A stretch of DNA of 64,000 bases from DASZKW01 sp035552775 (GCA_035552775.1 DASZKW010000043.1:27016-91015), one strand, 5' to 3'. Shown: positions 1 through 9,311, counted from the stretch's first letter. Translations and numbers: made by a program. The notes: generated by a model from the letters alone, not told the origin.

Positions 1-788
1 TAGGCGCCTTCGCAGTGCTGGCCGCGCTGGGCGGGACGCTCGCCCCCTACCGGCCGTCGGCCATCACCGGTGCGACCCTCCAGGCGCCAGGGACCGGCCA
101 TCTCCTAGGCACCAACGGCATCGGCCAGGACGTGGCCACCCAGCTGATCCTGGGTACACGGGTCTCGCTGGTGGTGGCCGTGCTCGCCGGCGTAGGCACC
201 GTGGCGCTCGGGGGGATCGTGGGGATCGGGGCCGGCTGGTCCAGGGGCTGGGTGGACGCCGTGCTGATGCGTTTCACCGACGTGGTGCTGGTGTTGCCCA
301 AACTGCCGCTGCTGCTGCTGGTAGGCGCCTTGACGGGTGGCTCCGTGGTGGCGTTGGCCGGGCTGATCGCTGCCACCTTCTGGCCGATGACCGCACGCAT
401 CTTGCGCTCCCAGGTCCTCACTTTGCGGTCGCGCACCCATATCCGGGCGGCCACCGGCTTCGGGGCGGGGTCCTGGTACCAGCTACGCCATCACATCCTC
501 CCCGACCTGGGACTGCTCCTCATCGCCGACCTCATCCCCGCGGCCGGACGGGCGGTCGCCCTGCAGGCGGGCCTGGCCTTCCTCGGGGTGGGCAACCCCG
601 CCCAGCCCAGCTGGGGTGCCATGATGCGTGATGCCCTCAATTACCCGTACCTGTTCGAGACTTCGGCGTGGTTGTGGTGGCTGGTCCCGCCCGTGCTGTG
701 CATCATGGCGCTGGTGATCGGCGTGACTTTGCTCGGCACGGCGGCTGAGACCCGCGTAAGCCCCCGGCTGGCCCGCCACCAGCGCTAA
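1..788 (+). CDS. ABC transporter permease, DppC/OppC type (5' end outside window)
   Basis: Inner-membrane permease subunit of a peptide/nickel-type ABC importer. The frame is open to the left edge, so the GTG at 15 is probably internal and the N-terminal membrane anchor is missing. Several hydrophobic segments are visible, and the cytoplasmic loop that contacts the ATPase (around GFGAGSWYQLRHHILPDL) has the EAA-loop character of the family. The conserved block near GLAFLGVGNPAQPSWGAMM is typical of DppC/OppC proteins. The stop is 6 nt before the ATPase gene, so the two are co-transcribed. Substrate cannot be told from the sequence; peptide, nickel or another small ligand are all possible. Confidence 0.9.
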   Translation, partial: GAFAVLAALGGTLAPYRPSAITGATLQAPGTGHLLGTNGIGQDVATQLILGTRVSLVVAVLAGVGTVALGGIVGIGAGWSRGWVDAVLMRFTDVVLVLPKLPLLLLVGALTGGSVVALAGLIAATFWPMTARILRSQVLTLRSRTHIRAATGFGAGSWYQLRHHILPDLGLLLIADLIPAAGRAVALQAGLAFLGVGNPAQPSWGAMMRDALNYPYLFETSAWLWWLVPPVLCIMALVIGVTLLGTAAETRVSPRLARHQR

Positions 789-794
789 GCCGCC

Positions 795-2555
795 ATGAGC
801 TCCCCGAGGCTGCGTGTCGAGGACCTGCGGGTCACCTACCCGGGGAATCGGCCGGTGACGGCGCTCGCCGGCGTCGACCTGACGCTGGACGCCGGGAGCT
901 GCCTGTGCGTGCTCGGCGAGTCGGGATCCGGCAAGTCGACTCTGGCTCACGGCCTGATCGGGCTCCTCGGCGATGCCGAGGTCGCTGGCCGCATCCGGCT
1001 GGAGGGCGAGGACCTCGCCGACCAGGGCGACTGGCAGCGCGTGCGCTGGCGCCAAATTTCGATAGTGCTGTCGTCGGGCACAGCGCTCAACCCGGTGCTG
1101 CGCATCGGGGACCAAATCGCCGAGCCGCTAAAGGTACACGGGGGAGCGAGCTCAGGAGCAGCCAATGCGCGGGTCGACGCGCTGCTCGACCAGGTCGGCC
1201 TGGGACCGTGGGCGGCAGGGCGTTTCCCTAGGGAGCTTTCGACCGGCCAGCGCAGGCTGGCCATGATTGCGGTGGCGCTGGTTTGCGACGCTCCGGTGGT
1301 CCTCCTGGACGAGCCGACTTCGGGGCTCGACCCGCAAACTCGCAGGGAGCTACTGCGCCTGCTGGGCGCGCTCCGCGACGAGGGCCGCAGCCTGCTCATG
1401 CTCACCCACGACCTGGCCGCCGCCCGGGCCCTGGCCGACGAGGTGCTCGTGTTGTACCGGGGGTGGGTGGCCGAACGGGGACCGGCGGCCGCCGTGCTCG
1501 ACGATCCGCGCCACCCCTACTCCTTCGGGCTACTCAACGCCAATCCCAGCCTGGGGTCGGTGAAGGAGCTGCGCGGCATCCGCGGCGACCCCCCCGACCC
1601 GAGCCAGGTGGCGGTCGGGTGCCCGTTCGTCGAGCGCTGCACCCAGGCCATCCCCGCCTGTGTGAAGCAGCGGCCCCCCGAGATCCCACCCGACGGCGAG
1701 GACGGGCCGCGGCACGTGGCCTGCGTCCGCGCCGGTCTGGTCCCGGTCCTCGAGCTGCGGGCGATCACCAAGAGCTACCTTCTCCGCCAGGGCCCGCTCG
1801 GCCATCAGCATGTGGCCGCCGTGGCAGGGGTCGATCTAACCGTCCGCGAGTCCGAGGTGGTCGGCCTGGTCGGCCGCAACGGGGCTGGCAAGTCGACCCT
1901 CGCCCAGATATGCGCCCGCCTCCTCGAGCCTGACGCTGGCGAGGTTCGCCTGGAGGGGACCGACGTGCTGGCGCTGACCGGGCGCGACTTGCGCCGGGCC
2001 CGGGCCCGGGTGCAGATGCTCTTCCCCGACCCGCTCGAGGCGCTGTCTGCCCGGTTCACGGTCGGCCGGCTGGTGCGCGAGCCGCTCGACGTCCAGGAGG
2101 TCGGCGACCCTGAATGGCGCGACGAGGAGGTGACCCGCCTCCTCGGCCAGGTTCGCCTGCCCGCGTCCGCGGTCCTCGACCGGAGGACCCACGAGCTCTC
2201 CACCGGCCAGCTCCAGCGGGTGGCGCTGGCCAGGGCACTGGCGCTGGCTCCCAAGCTGCTCGTGGCCGACGAGCCCGTGGAGCACCTGGACCCCTCCGAG
2301 CGGGCCAAGGTGCTGCAGCTGTTGAAGACCATCCAGGTGGAACGGGGAATGGCCATGTTGCTGGTCTCCCATGACCTGGGGGTCGTGCTGCGCGTCGCCG
2401 ACCGGGTGGTGGTGGTCGACGGCGGCCGGGTCGTTGAGGAGGGGCCGAGCGCCCAGATACTCCGCCACCCCGCGCATCCGGTCACCCGCCAGCTTTTGGA
2501 GGCCAGCGGAGCGGAGATCGCTGATCGGTTTTCCGGCCTACTTGACCCGGTATAG
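795..2555 (+). CDS. Fused double ATPase of a peptide/nickel ABC importer (DppD-DppF type)
   Basis: 586-aa protein with two complete ABC ATPase domains in one chain, replacing the usual separate DppD and DppF. Domain 1 has Walker A GESGSGKST (41-49), signature LSTGQRR and Walker B VVLLDEPTSGLDP. It is followed near residue 275 by the oligopeptide-transporter cysteine motif (GCPFVERC, then IPAC). Domain 2 has Walker A GRNGAGKST near 360, signature LSTGQLQRVALARAL and Walker B LLVADEPVEHLDP. Both sites look competent. The first signature reads LSTGQ rather than LSGGQ. It should energise the permease upstream and work with the binding lipoprotein 52 nt downstream. Confidence 0.93.
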   Translation: MSSPRLRVEDLRVTYPGNRPVTALAGVDLTLDAGSCLCVLGESGSGKSTLAHGLIGLLGDAEVAGRIRLEGEDLADQGDWQRVRWRQISIVLSSGTALNPVLRIGDQIAEPLKVHGGASSGAANARVDALLDQVGLGPWAAGRFPRELSTGQRRLAMIAVALVCDAPVVLLDEPTSGLDPQTRRELLRLLGALRDEGRSLLMLTHDLAAARALADEVLVLYRGWVAERGPAAAVLDDPRHPYSFGLLNANPSLGSVKELRGIRGDPPDPSQVAVGCPFVERCTQAIPACVKQRPPEIPPDGEDGPRHVACVRAGLVPVLELRAITKSYLLRQGPLGHQHVAAVAGVDLTVRESEVVGLVGRNGAGKSTLAQICARLLEPDAGEVRLEGTDVLALTGRDLRRARARVQMLFPDPLEALSARFTVGRLVREPLDVQEVGDPEWRDEEVTRLLGQVRLPASAVLDRRTHELSTGQLQRVALARALALAPKLLVADEPVEHLDPSERAKVLQLLKTIQVERGMAMLLVSHDLGVVLRVADRVVVVDGGRVVEEGPSAQILRHPAHPVTRQLLEASGAEIADRFSGLLDPV

Positions 2556-2606
2556 TCCAGCGACTCCCACGGAGTCCGATCTCGACGGGGAAGGGATGCA
2601 CTCCCA

Positions 2607-4259
2607 GTGACACGACGCTACGTGACCGCCTTCGCCTGCGCCGCTGTGCTGGCGCTCGGACTTACGGCGTGCGGGAGCTCCGGCGCCAAAAAAGCCAGCG
2701 GCGCGGGCCCCTTAACATTGCGTTTCGCCGGCTCCAGCCAGGGAGCTGGCTATCCCACCCCGTTCGCCGCCATCCGGGGGCCAGGACAGCTGCTGACAAC
2801 CTTCATGTTCGACACCCTGGCCTTCCCCGACGTCACCGGTCAGCCGAAGCCGTGGCTCGCCCAGTCCTGGCAGGAGTCTGCCGATGGCAAGACGTGGACC
2901 TTCCAGCTTCACCCCAAGGTCACCTGGCAGGACGGCAAGCCGCTCACGTCGGCCGACGTGGTGTTCAGCTTCAATTACGACCTGCACGGGCCGGGAGAGG
3001 CGACCGGCGTCGCCCAAGGCATCAACTACATCCGCAACGTCACCGCCACGGGGCCCGACACGGTGGTCATCAAGCTCAAAGCCCCCGAAGCCTCGTTCCT
3101 CTCCGACATCGCCGGGGCGTTCGGGGTGGCCATCATCCCCCAGCACATCTGGGCGGCGGTGAGCGACCCCGCCCATTTCCAGGGGCCCCAGTCGCTGATC
3201 GGATCGGGCCCGTACCGGCTGAAGACGTTCGACCTGAGCACCGGCAGCTACGACTTCGTGGCCAACGACGGATTCTACCTCGGCAGGCCCACTGTCCAGC
3301 AGTTCCAGATCATCCCGGAAAACAACCCGCTGGTTGCCCTCCAGCAAGGACAGCTGACTTCGGCCTCCACGTCCAACGGCGTGTTCCCCCAGGCGGAGTT
3401 CAACCTACTCAGCAAGAGCTTCAAGTTGCTGACAGCCCCGGGAGAGTTCAACGAGGCTCTCTTTTTCAACCTGGCCGGCGGCTCCCCCTACAACCAGGTG
3501 GATTTCCGCCACGCGGTGGCCTACGCCCTGAACCGCCAGGACATGCTCGACCGGCTGGCAGACGGGCGCGGCGTTCCCGGTAGCGCCGGCGGCCTGGGGC
3601 CTGACAACCCCTACCTCGACAACAACGTGGCGTCCTACCCCTACGACCCGGCCAAGGCAAAAGCACTCCTCGACCAGCTCGGGATCAAGGCTGCCGCCGG
3701 TGCCACCTTTCGCACAAGCCCCGACGGTGCGTCCCTGACGATCCCGCTTCTCGCCAGCGCGGCCGACATCCAGCAGGCACAGCTCGTCCAGCAGTACCTG
3801 CGGGCGGTGGGCCTCAACGTGCAGATCACCTCGGTCGACCAGCCGACCTCCGACGCAGCCGACGCGAGCGGGCACTACAAGATGGCCATCGTGCACTTTG
3901 GCGGCCTGGGCAGCGATCCGAGCGGGCTCATCCAAAGGTTCGCCTCCTCCTCCAAGAGCAAGTCGTTCACCCGGGTGACCGGCTACCACGACCCGGCCTT
4001 CGACAAGCTGGCCGCCGAGCAGGCCACCACGGTCGACGTCGCCCATCGCAAGCAGCTCGTCGACCAGATGCAGGTACTCCTGGCCAACGACCTGCCCGAG
4101 TTGCCCCTCTACATCCCTGAACAGATCACCTTCGTGAACGCCAAGGTGTTCCACGGGTGGGCCTACACGCCGGCGTGCCCGCCTTGCGGGGCGGGTATGA
4201 ACAAGCGGATGCTGGTGAGCGGTAGCGCTGCCCCGGCGCCGAGCAATTCGTCGACATAG
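2607..4259 (+). CDS. Peptide/nickel ABC transporter substrate-binding lipoprotein (SBP family 5)
   Basis: 550-aa extracytoplasmic solute-binding protein. It starts at GTG 2607 and has a lipoprotein signal: basic MTRR, a hydrophobic stretch, then lipobox LTAC with the acylated Cys at 22, so it should be anchored on the outer face of the membrane. The mature part has family-5 features: an early FDTLAF segment, WTFQLHPKVTWQDGKPLTSADVVFS, and a late hinge block with EQITFVNAKVF. It ends in a short Ala/Ser/Pro tail. It is the third gene of the transporter operon; the FmdE-like gene starts 25 nt after its stop. The ligand is not evident. Confidence 0.92.
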   Translation: MTRRYVTAFACAAVLALGLTACGSSGAKKASGAGPLTLRFAGSSQGAGYPTPFAAIRGPGQLLTTFMFDTLAFPDVTGQPKPWLAQSWQESADGKTWTFQLHPKVTWQDGKPLTSADVVFSFNYDLHGPGEATGVAQGINYIRNVTATGPDTVVIKLKAPEASFLSDIAGAFGVAIIPQHIWAAVSDPAHFQGPQSLIGSGPYRLKTFDLSTGSYDFVANDGFYLGRPTVQQFQIIPENNPLVALQQGQLTSASTSNGVFPQAEFNLLSKSFKLLTAPGEFNEALFFNLAGGSPYNQVDFRHAVAYALNRQDMLDRLADGRGVPGSAGGLGPDNPYLDNNVASYPYDPAKAKALLDQLGIKAAAGATFRTSPDGASLTIPLLASAADIQQAQLVQQYLRAVGLNVQITSVDQPTSDAADASGHYKMAIVHFGGLGSDPSGLIQRFASSSKSKSFTRVTGYHDPAFDKLAAEQATTVDVAHRKQLVDQMQVLLANDLPELPLYIPEQITFVNAKVFHGWAYTPACPPCGAGMNKRMLVSGSAAPAPSNSST

Positions 4260-4284
4260 CCGTAGCCAAACCCCGGAGGTTCAG

Positions 4285-4932
4285 ATGTCCGCCACCGACC
4301 AAGAGACCATTCGCCGGATCGAGGACTTCCACGGACACATGTGCCCCGGGCTAGCGATGGGCATCCGGGCCGCCGAGGTGGCGCTGGAGTGTATTGGAGC
4401 CCACGCGGCGGACGAGGAGGTAGTGGCCATCGTCGAGACCGACATGTGCGGCGTCGACGCCATACAGTTCCTGACCGGCTGCACCTTCGGTAAGGGCAAT
4501 CTCATCCACTTGGACTACGGCAAGAACGCCTACACGTTCTGCCGTCGCTCCGACGGTCGGGCGATCCGGGTTACCGGCAAGGCCCGCGCGTGGGGTGGAG
4601 AGGACCCCGAGTGGCAGCGCCTGTTCACTTCCGTGCGGGGCGGCGGCGCCACCCCCGAGGAGCACCGGCGCTTCACCACGTTGCACCGCGCCCGGGCAGA
4701 GCGAGTCCTGTCTGCCCCCATCGACGATCTCTACGAGGTGGCCAAAGTGGACGTCGAGGTGCCGGCGAGGGCACGCATCCACACCTCGCTGCCCTGCGCC
4801 AACTGCGGCGAGAACACCATGGAGACCCGGGTGCGGCTTCTTCGGGGCCGCCAACTGTGCCCTCCCTGCTTCGAGGCCGAGCTGGCCGGTCGCCATCCGG
4901 TCGCCATGCGCGGGGCGCCCAGTTCCACCTGA
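4285..4932 (+). CDS. FmdE-family protein with C-terminal zinc-ribbon
   Basis: 215-aa protein of the FmdE family, named after subunit E of molybdenum/tungsten formylmethanofuran dehydrogenase. The N-terminal signature FHGHMCPG (15-22, with His16, His18 and Cys20) and the second Cys block DMCGVDAIQFLTGCTFGKGN are intact. A four-Cys zinc finger follows (CANC near 171-174, CPPC near 192-195). Outside methanogens these proteins are poorly understood and often lie next to metal or peptide transporters. A plausible SD (CCCCGGAGG) precedes ATG 4285, and the gene follows the ABC operon by 25 nt. A role in handling a metal or metal-cofactor ligand imported by this transporter is inference. Confidence 0.85.
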   Translation: MSATDQETIRRIEDFHGHMCPGLAMGIRAAEVALECIGAHAADEEVVAIVETDMCGVDAIQFLTGCTFGKGNLIHLDYGKNAYTFCRRSDGRAIRVTGKARAWGGEDPEWQRLFTSVRGGGATPEEHRRFTTLHRARAERVLSAPIDDLYEVAKVDVEVPARARIHTSLPCANCGENTMETRVRLLRGRQLCPPCFEAELAGRHPVAMRGAPSST

Positions 4933-4990
4933 CCCGTTCGAGCGGCGCCCGACCCGTTCGAGCGGCGCCCGACCCATCCGAGTTGCGCCG
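4931..4990. repeat. Three tandem 20-bp units between convergent genes
   Basis: Two exact copies of gacccgttcgagcggcgccc (4931-4950, 4951-4970) and a degenerate third copy (4971-4990). They fill the gap between the convergent FmdE-like and thiolase genes. No coding role is seen; replication slippage is the simplest origin. Confidence 0.8.
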
Positions 4991-5000
4991 TGCCGACGGC

Positions 5001-6197
5001 TCAACCGAGACGCTCGATGATCATTGCGTTGGCCAGCCCGCCACCTTCGCACATGGTCTGGAGCCCGTAGCGGCCGCCGCTTCGGCCCAGCTCGAACACC
5101 AAGGTGGCGAGCAACTTGGTGCCCGAAGACCCCAGGGGATGACCGAGGGCGATCGCCCCCCCGTTGACGTTGACCCGGCTCATGTCGGGGCGAAGCTCCT
5201 GCTCCCAGGCCAACACGACTGACGCGAAGGCCTCGTTGATCTCGACCGCGTCGATGTCGTCGATGGTCAGCTTGGCCTTCTCCAGCACCTTGCGGGTGGC
5301 GGGGATGGGACCGGTGAGCATGGTTACGGGATCGACGCCTGCCAGGGCAAAGGCGTGGAACCGGGCCAGCGGCGTGAGACCGAGAGCGGCGCATCGCTCC
5401 TCGCTCATGATGAGAGCAGCTGACGCGCCGTCGGTGATCTGCGAGGAGTTGCCGGCGGTGATCTTGCCATCCGGCTTGAACGCCGGCTTCAAGTTGGCCA
5501 AAGTCTCGGCGGTGGTGCCCGGTCGGATCCCTTCGTCGGCGGTGACGGTCTCGCCGGTAGCGACGATCTTGCCCGTTTCCTTGTCCTTGACCCTCGCCGC
5601 CACGGGCACGATCTCCTGGTCGAAGCGGCCCTCCTCGGTGGCTCGGACCGCCAGTTGCTGGCTGCGGGCGCCGAAGGCGTCGAGATCGGCACGCGACAGG
5701 TCCCACCGGTCGGCGATGAGCTCTGCGGAGATGCCCTGAGGGACCAGACCGCCTACTGCGGCGTAGCGCTCGGCCACCGTCGGGCCGAAGGGGACGCCAA
5801 CGCCGGGGACAATGGCCGAAGCGCCCATGGGTACCAGGCTCATCACCTCGACGCCGGCGGCGACGACCACGTCGTAGGCCCCGGACATGACGCCCTGGGC
5901 GGCGAAGTGCACCGCCTGCTGCGACGACCCGCACTGGCGGTCGATGGTCGTGGCCGGCACGGACTCGGGCCAACCCGCGGCCAGCACGGCGTTACGCCCG
6001 ACGTTGATGGACTGGGCGCCGACCTGCATGACGCAGCCCATGATCACGTCCTCGACCATTTCGGGGTCGAGGTCGTTGCGTGCGGCCAAGGCCTCGAGGA
6101 CCGCAGCCGCCAAGTCGACGGGATGCCACCCCGACAGCTTCCCGTTGCGCTTGCCCCCGGCGCTGCGGACGGCGTCGACGATCACGGCGGTGGTCAT
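5001..6197 (-). CDS. Acetyl-CoA acyltransferase (thiolase)
   Basis: 398-aa thiolase, the usual length for the family. It condenses or cleaves acyl-CoA (acetyl-CoA to acetoacetyl-CoA, or 3-ketoacyl-CoA thiolysis). The acyl-accepting Cys is in DRQCGSSQQAV (Cys89), the catalytic His in GGAIALGHPLGSSG (His353), and the second Cys in TMCEGGG (Cys383). No 3-hydroxyacyl-CoA dehydrogenase is adjacent, so anabolic (PhaA/AtoB) and beta-oxidation (FadA) roles cannot be separated. It lies downstream of the peroxiredoxin gene on the same strand, with a hairpin between them suggesting separate transcripts. The start is an ATG at 6197. Confidence 0.93.
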   Translation of the reverse strand: MTTAVIVDAVRSAGGKRNGKLSGWHPVDLAAAVLEALAARNDLDPEMVEDVIMGCVMQVGAQSINVGRNAVLAAGWPESVPATTIDRQCGSSQQAVHFAAQGVMSGAYDVVVAAGVEVMSLVPMGASAIVPGVGVPFGPTVAERYAAVGGLVPQGISAELIADRWDLSRADLDAFGARSQQLAVRATEEGRFDQEIVPVAARVKDKETGKIVATGETVTADEGIRPGTTAETLANLKPAFKPDGKITAGNSSQITDGASAALIMSEERCAALGLTPLARFHAFALAGVDPVTMLTGPIPATRKVLEKAKLTIDDIDAVEINEAFASVVLAWEQELRPDMSRVNVNGGAIALGHPLGSSGTKLLATLVFELGRSGGRYGLQTMCEGGGLANAMIIERLG

Positions 6198-6297
6198 GTG
6201 GGCTCCTCGGGCGTAAAAGAACAGTGGTCAGTGACCATTGTGCGGCGTCCCCGCCGCAAACGAGTCGCCGGCCCCGCGAACGGGCCGAGGCGCGGGA

Positions 6298-6328
6298 AGG
6301 GCGCCCGCACACGACGGGCGCCCTTTTT
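6298..6328. terminator. Perfect 10-bp hairpin with T-tract between peroxiredoxin and thiolase genes
   Basis: Arms agggcgcccg (6298-6307) and cgggcgccct (6315-6324) pair perfectly over a 7-nt loop, followed by five T on the plus strand. Position suits termination of the minus-strand peroxiredoxin transcript, although the T-tract is on the plus side. Confidence 0.6.
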
Positions 6329-6350
6329 CCCACTGTATTCGGCTGTGGCG

Positions 6351-6986
6351 CTACTTGTTCGGTTGGGGTGTCAGGCGCAGGTACGGGCGCTTGGTCTCCC
6401 AGCCCCTGGGAAACTTCTCCTTGGCCGCCTCGTCGCTGATGGCGGGGGATATCACCACGTCGCCTCCGTCGACCCAGTCGGCGGGCGTGGACACCGAGAA
6501 CTTGGCCGTCAACTGCAACGAGTCGATCACCCGCAGGATCTCGGCGAAGTTGCGTCCCGTGCTCTGGGGATAGGTGATGGTCAACTTCACCTTCTTGTCC
6601 GGACCGATCACGAACACCGAGCGGACCGTGACCGTGTCGCTGGCGTTGGGGTGGATCATGCCGTACAGGTCGGCCACCTTGTGGTCCGGGTCGGCGATGA
6701 TCGGGAAGTTCATCTTGGTGTCCTGGGTGTCGTTGATGTCGTCCAGCCAGTCCTTGTGGGATTCCACGGAATCCACGCTGACCGCGATGACCTTGGTGTT
6801 GCGCTTGTCGAACTCGTCCTTGAGCTTGGCCACCGCCCCCAGTTCGGTGGTGCACACCGGCGTGAAGTCCTTGGGATGGGAGAACAGCACGCCCCACCCG
6901 TCACCCAGCCACTCGTGGAAGTGCACCGTGCCCTCTGTGGTGTCCGCGGTGAAGTCCGGTGCCTCGTCACCTAGCTGCAATGCCAT
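6351..6986 (-). CDS. 1-Cys peroxiredoxin (Prx6 family)
   Basis: 211-aa thiol peroxidase that reduces hydrogen peroxide and alkyl hydroperoxides. The active-site motif HPKDFTPVCTTE is intact, with peroxidatic Cys45 and the conserved Thr and Pro. No resolving Cys is seen in the C-terminal half, and the long C-terminal arm (DWVDGGDVVISP) is typical of Prx6-type 1-Cys enzymes rather than AhpC. Length matches the family. An SD-like AGGAGG precedes ATG 6986. Reductant partners may include the thioredoxin system encoded at 17-18.6 kb, which is inference. Confidence 0.95.
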   Translation of the reverse strand: MALQLGDEAPDFTADTTEGTVHFHEWLGDGWGVLFSHPKDFTPVCTTELGAVAKLKDEFDKRNTKVIAVSVDSVESHKDWLDDINDTQDTKMNFPIIADPDHKVADLYGMIHPNASDTVTVRSVFVIGPDKKVKLTITYPQSTGRNFAEILRVIDSLQLTAKFSVSTPADWVDGGDVVISPAISDEAAKEKFPRGWETKRPYLRLTPQPNK

Positions 6987-7101
6987 GCATCCTCCTCAGA
7001 GTCGTCTCGAGAGTCGTCTCGACTACGGTCGCCTGCCAGGCTATCCCCAACTGGCCCGAAAGTCGACTTGACTGATCACCTTTTCCGAGGTCAGTGGGTG
7101 G

Positions 7102-8313
7102 TCAAGGCGGATCCTCGGCACCATCGGCGGTGGTTGCGGGCTTCGGCCGGCGGGTGACCCGTCTCAGGGCGCGTGCCAAAGTAGCAGGATAGGCAGCGGC
7201 GCGTGAGGCGTCGGCGGCGACGCTAGGTGTCGCGGCGGCGGGTGGTTCGGGGTGGGGACCACCATGCTTGCCGTCGAGCGACTGCGAAGCCACCTCGGAG
7301 CCAGCGGGCGCGGCCCCGGACCCGTCCGCCGGCAGAGGTGCGCCGTCGGGAGCATCGCCGTTGCCGGCGGGCGTGGTGACCCACGCCAGTCCGTCGGTGC
7401 GGAGGCGTTCCAATATCCTCAAGCGGAGTTCCCGGGCGACGCGTTGGTGCTGGCCGGGCCCGGTGCGGACGGACACCCGCATGGTGACACCGCCGGCGTC
7501 GACGGAGGCCACACCGGCGAAGTTGGGCTGACCGATGATGCACGACGCCCACTGCGGATCGTCGGCCATTGCCCTGGCCTCCTCCTCGGCCACCCGTCCG
7601 GTGCGCTGAAGGTCGGTTCCAAGGGGGACGACCACCTCCACGAGCGCGACGCTGTCGCCCTCGGAGTTGTTTCCCACGGTGCGGATGTCGCCGTTCGGCA
7701 CGTACCAGACCACGCCGTCGATGGACCGGATACGCGTCACGCGGAGCGTCACGCCTTCGACGGTGCCCGACGTCGACCCCACCACGATGTTGTCGCCCAC
7801 CTCGTACTGGTCCTCGGCCAGGATCAGGAGTCCCGAGAGGAAATCCTTGACGAGCGTCTGGGCACCGAAGCCGACCGCCGCGCCGATGACGGTGGCGCCG
7901 GCGACGAAGGGCGTCAGGTTGATCCCGACCTCGCTGAAGATCGTGAGGAAGGCGATCACCCAGATCACCGCCCGGAAAACCGCCGACACCACCCCGGCGA
8001 TGGTCTCCGCCCGCTCCGTGCCCCGGGCGGTGGCCGCCCTCAGCGGCGAGACGAAGTGCACGGCGGACACCAGCCGCCGGGAGAAGCGCCTTTCGAGGCG
8101 GGTGAGGACGAAGGCGACCACCAGGACCACGGCCACCTTGAGCGGCCCGATTGCCCAGACCTGAACGGTGTGAGCGGTGCCGGCGTTGACGCCGAGGTCT
8201 TGGTGAAGGAGCTGGTAGATCACCCCACGGTCGCCGGACACGGCGCCGGTGTCGGCGGCGGCACGGATCCCGGTGGCCACGTTGCTCAGAATGACCGCGT
8301 CAACCCCCGACAT
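7102..8313 (-). CDS. Small-conductance mechanosensitive channel (MscS family)
   Basis: About 403-aa membrane protein. N-terminal hydrophobic helices lead into the pore helix and beta-domain signature FGAQTLVKDFLSGLLILAED, then YEVGDNIVVG and VTRIRSIDGVVWYVPNGDI, all characteristic of MscS. Such channels open under membrane tension and release solutes on osmotic downshift. A C-terminal tail of about 100 residues is Pro/Ala/Gly-rich. I chose ATG 8313, which overlaps the end of the upstream transporter gene by 14 nt; an in-frame TTG at 8340 would add 9 residues. Confidence 0.92.
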   Translation of the reverse strand: MSGVDAVILSNVATGIRAAADTGAVSGDRGVIYQLLHQDLGVNAGTAHTVQVWAIGPLKVAVVLVVAFVLTRLERRFSRRLVSAVHFVSPLRAATARGTERAETIAGVVSAVFRAVIWVIAFLTIFSEVGINLTPFVAGATVIGAAVGFGAQTLVKDFLSGLLILAEDQYEVGDNIVVGSTSGTVEGVTLRVTRIRSIDGVVWYVPNGDIRTVGNNSEGDSVALVEVVVPLGTDLQRTGRVAEEEARAMADDPQWASCIIGQPNFAGVASVDAGGVTMRVSVRTGPGQHQRVARELRLRILERLRTDGLAWVTTPAGNGDAPDGAPLPADGSGAAPAGSEVASQSLDGKHGGPHPEPPAAATPSVAADASRAAAYPATLARALRRVTRRPKPATTADGAEDPP

Positions 8314-9022
8314 TGACGCCGACCAGGCGACCGATGGCAAAAGCGAACCCGGCCGCCAGCATGCTCACCACCAGCTGACGTAGCGCAGATCGCCACATGG
8401 AGCGCCCCGTCGCCCGGGCGAGCAGGGTCCCGATGACGATGGCGCTGCCGGCAGCGAGTGCCACCGACAGTGCCTCGGCGAGCGTGCTGGTGGTGAAGAA
8501 CCACGGCAAGAGGGGGATCACCGCCCCCAGGGCGAAGCTGGCGAACGACGACACCGCGGCCAGGTAGGGCGACCCGAGCGAGCTCGGGTCGACGCCCAGT
8601 TCCTCCCGGGCGTGCGTCTCGAGGGCCATCTCTGGCGTGCGCATCATCTCCGAGGCCATCTCTCCCGCGATGTCGGGGGCGACACCCCGGGACTCGTAGA
8701 TGTCGGCCAGCTCGCGTTGCTCGGCGACGGGTGAACGCTTCAGCTCCCGCCGCTCCATGTCCAACTCATGCTGGAGCAGCTCGGATTGGGCGTGCATGGA
8801 GACATACTCGCCTGCGGCCATCGAGAAAGCGCCGGCGAGGAGCCCGGCGAAGCCAGCCAGGCGCACGTAGGGACCCGCGCTCTGGGCTCCGGCGACACCG
8901 ATGATGAGCGAGACGTTTGTCACCAGACCGTCGCTGACGCCGAACACGGCGGCGCGAGCCGCGCCGCCCTGCACGTTGCGGTGGTGGCTCTCGGGTTGGT
9001 CCGTGGTGCTGCGAGTGGACAT
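8300..9022 (-). CDS. VIT1/CCC1-family iron/manganese transporter
   Basis: 240-aa membrane protein of the vacuolar iron transporter family. The motif FGVSDGLVTNVSLIIGVAGA in the first helix, the GAFSMAAGEYVSMHAQSE helix and the cytoplasmic metal-binding region rich in Glu and Met (AGEMASEMMRTPEMALE) are all present, followed by two or three more helices. The predicted function is export or sequestration of Fe(II) or Mn(II). ATG 9022 is chosen because upstream codons encode no family sequence. The stop overlaps the start of the MscS gene, so the two are probably one transcript. Confidence 0.9.
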   Translation of the reverse strand: MSTRSTTDQPESHHRNVQGGAARAAVFGVSDGLVTNVSLIIGVAGAQSAGPYVRLAGFAGLLAGAFSMAAGEYVSMHAQSELLQHELDMERRELKRSPVAEQRELADIYESRGVAPDIAGEMASEMMRTPEMALETHAREELGVDPSSLGSPYLAAVSSFASFALGAVIPLLPWFFTTSTLAEALSVALAAGSAIVIGTLLARATGRSMWRSALRQLVVSMLAAGFAFAIGRLVGVNVGG

Positions 9023-9192
9023 CGCTGGGACGGCACCCTTCGGGTCCGGGGATGATGGCCGGCGTGGACCACCGGTCTTCGTGACCCACCAGGCTACGCG
9101 CCCGGCGGTCAGGCGGTGGATGGCCCGGACAGCTACGACGACTTGTGCAGGTCGTGGCCGACGATACCGGCACGGAGACGACCGCGGGCCGG

Positions 9193-9222
9193 TTACCCGA
9201 CTCCCCGTCGCTGCTCTAAGAT
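9193..9222 (+). promoter_or_regulatory. Candidate promoter of the rpmH-rnpA operon
   Basis: A -10-like TAAGAT (9217-9222) lies 18 bp after TTACCC (9193-9198), about 90 bp before rpmH. The -35 is imperfect, and the call rests on position. Confidence 0.35.
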
Positions 9223-9311
9223 GACCGGCGAGCCAGCGGGCCGCAGGATCGCGCGCGCCGACGCCACCCGGGCGTGTGGCGCCGAGGCACCCGCCAGGGA
9301 CCGAGGAGGCC

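Noticed and set aside
1690..1730. Other CACGTG occurrences (for example 1711, 33177, 51541) as extra parS sites
   Set aside because: They lie in coding DNA and lack the flanking GTTTC/GAAAC half-sites.
4351..5973. 540-codon minus-strand open frame across the FmdE-like and thiolase genes
   Set aside because: Arg/Gly-rich out-of-phase reading of the thiolase and antisense of FmdE; no family sequence. High GC makes such shadows common.
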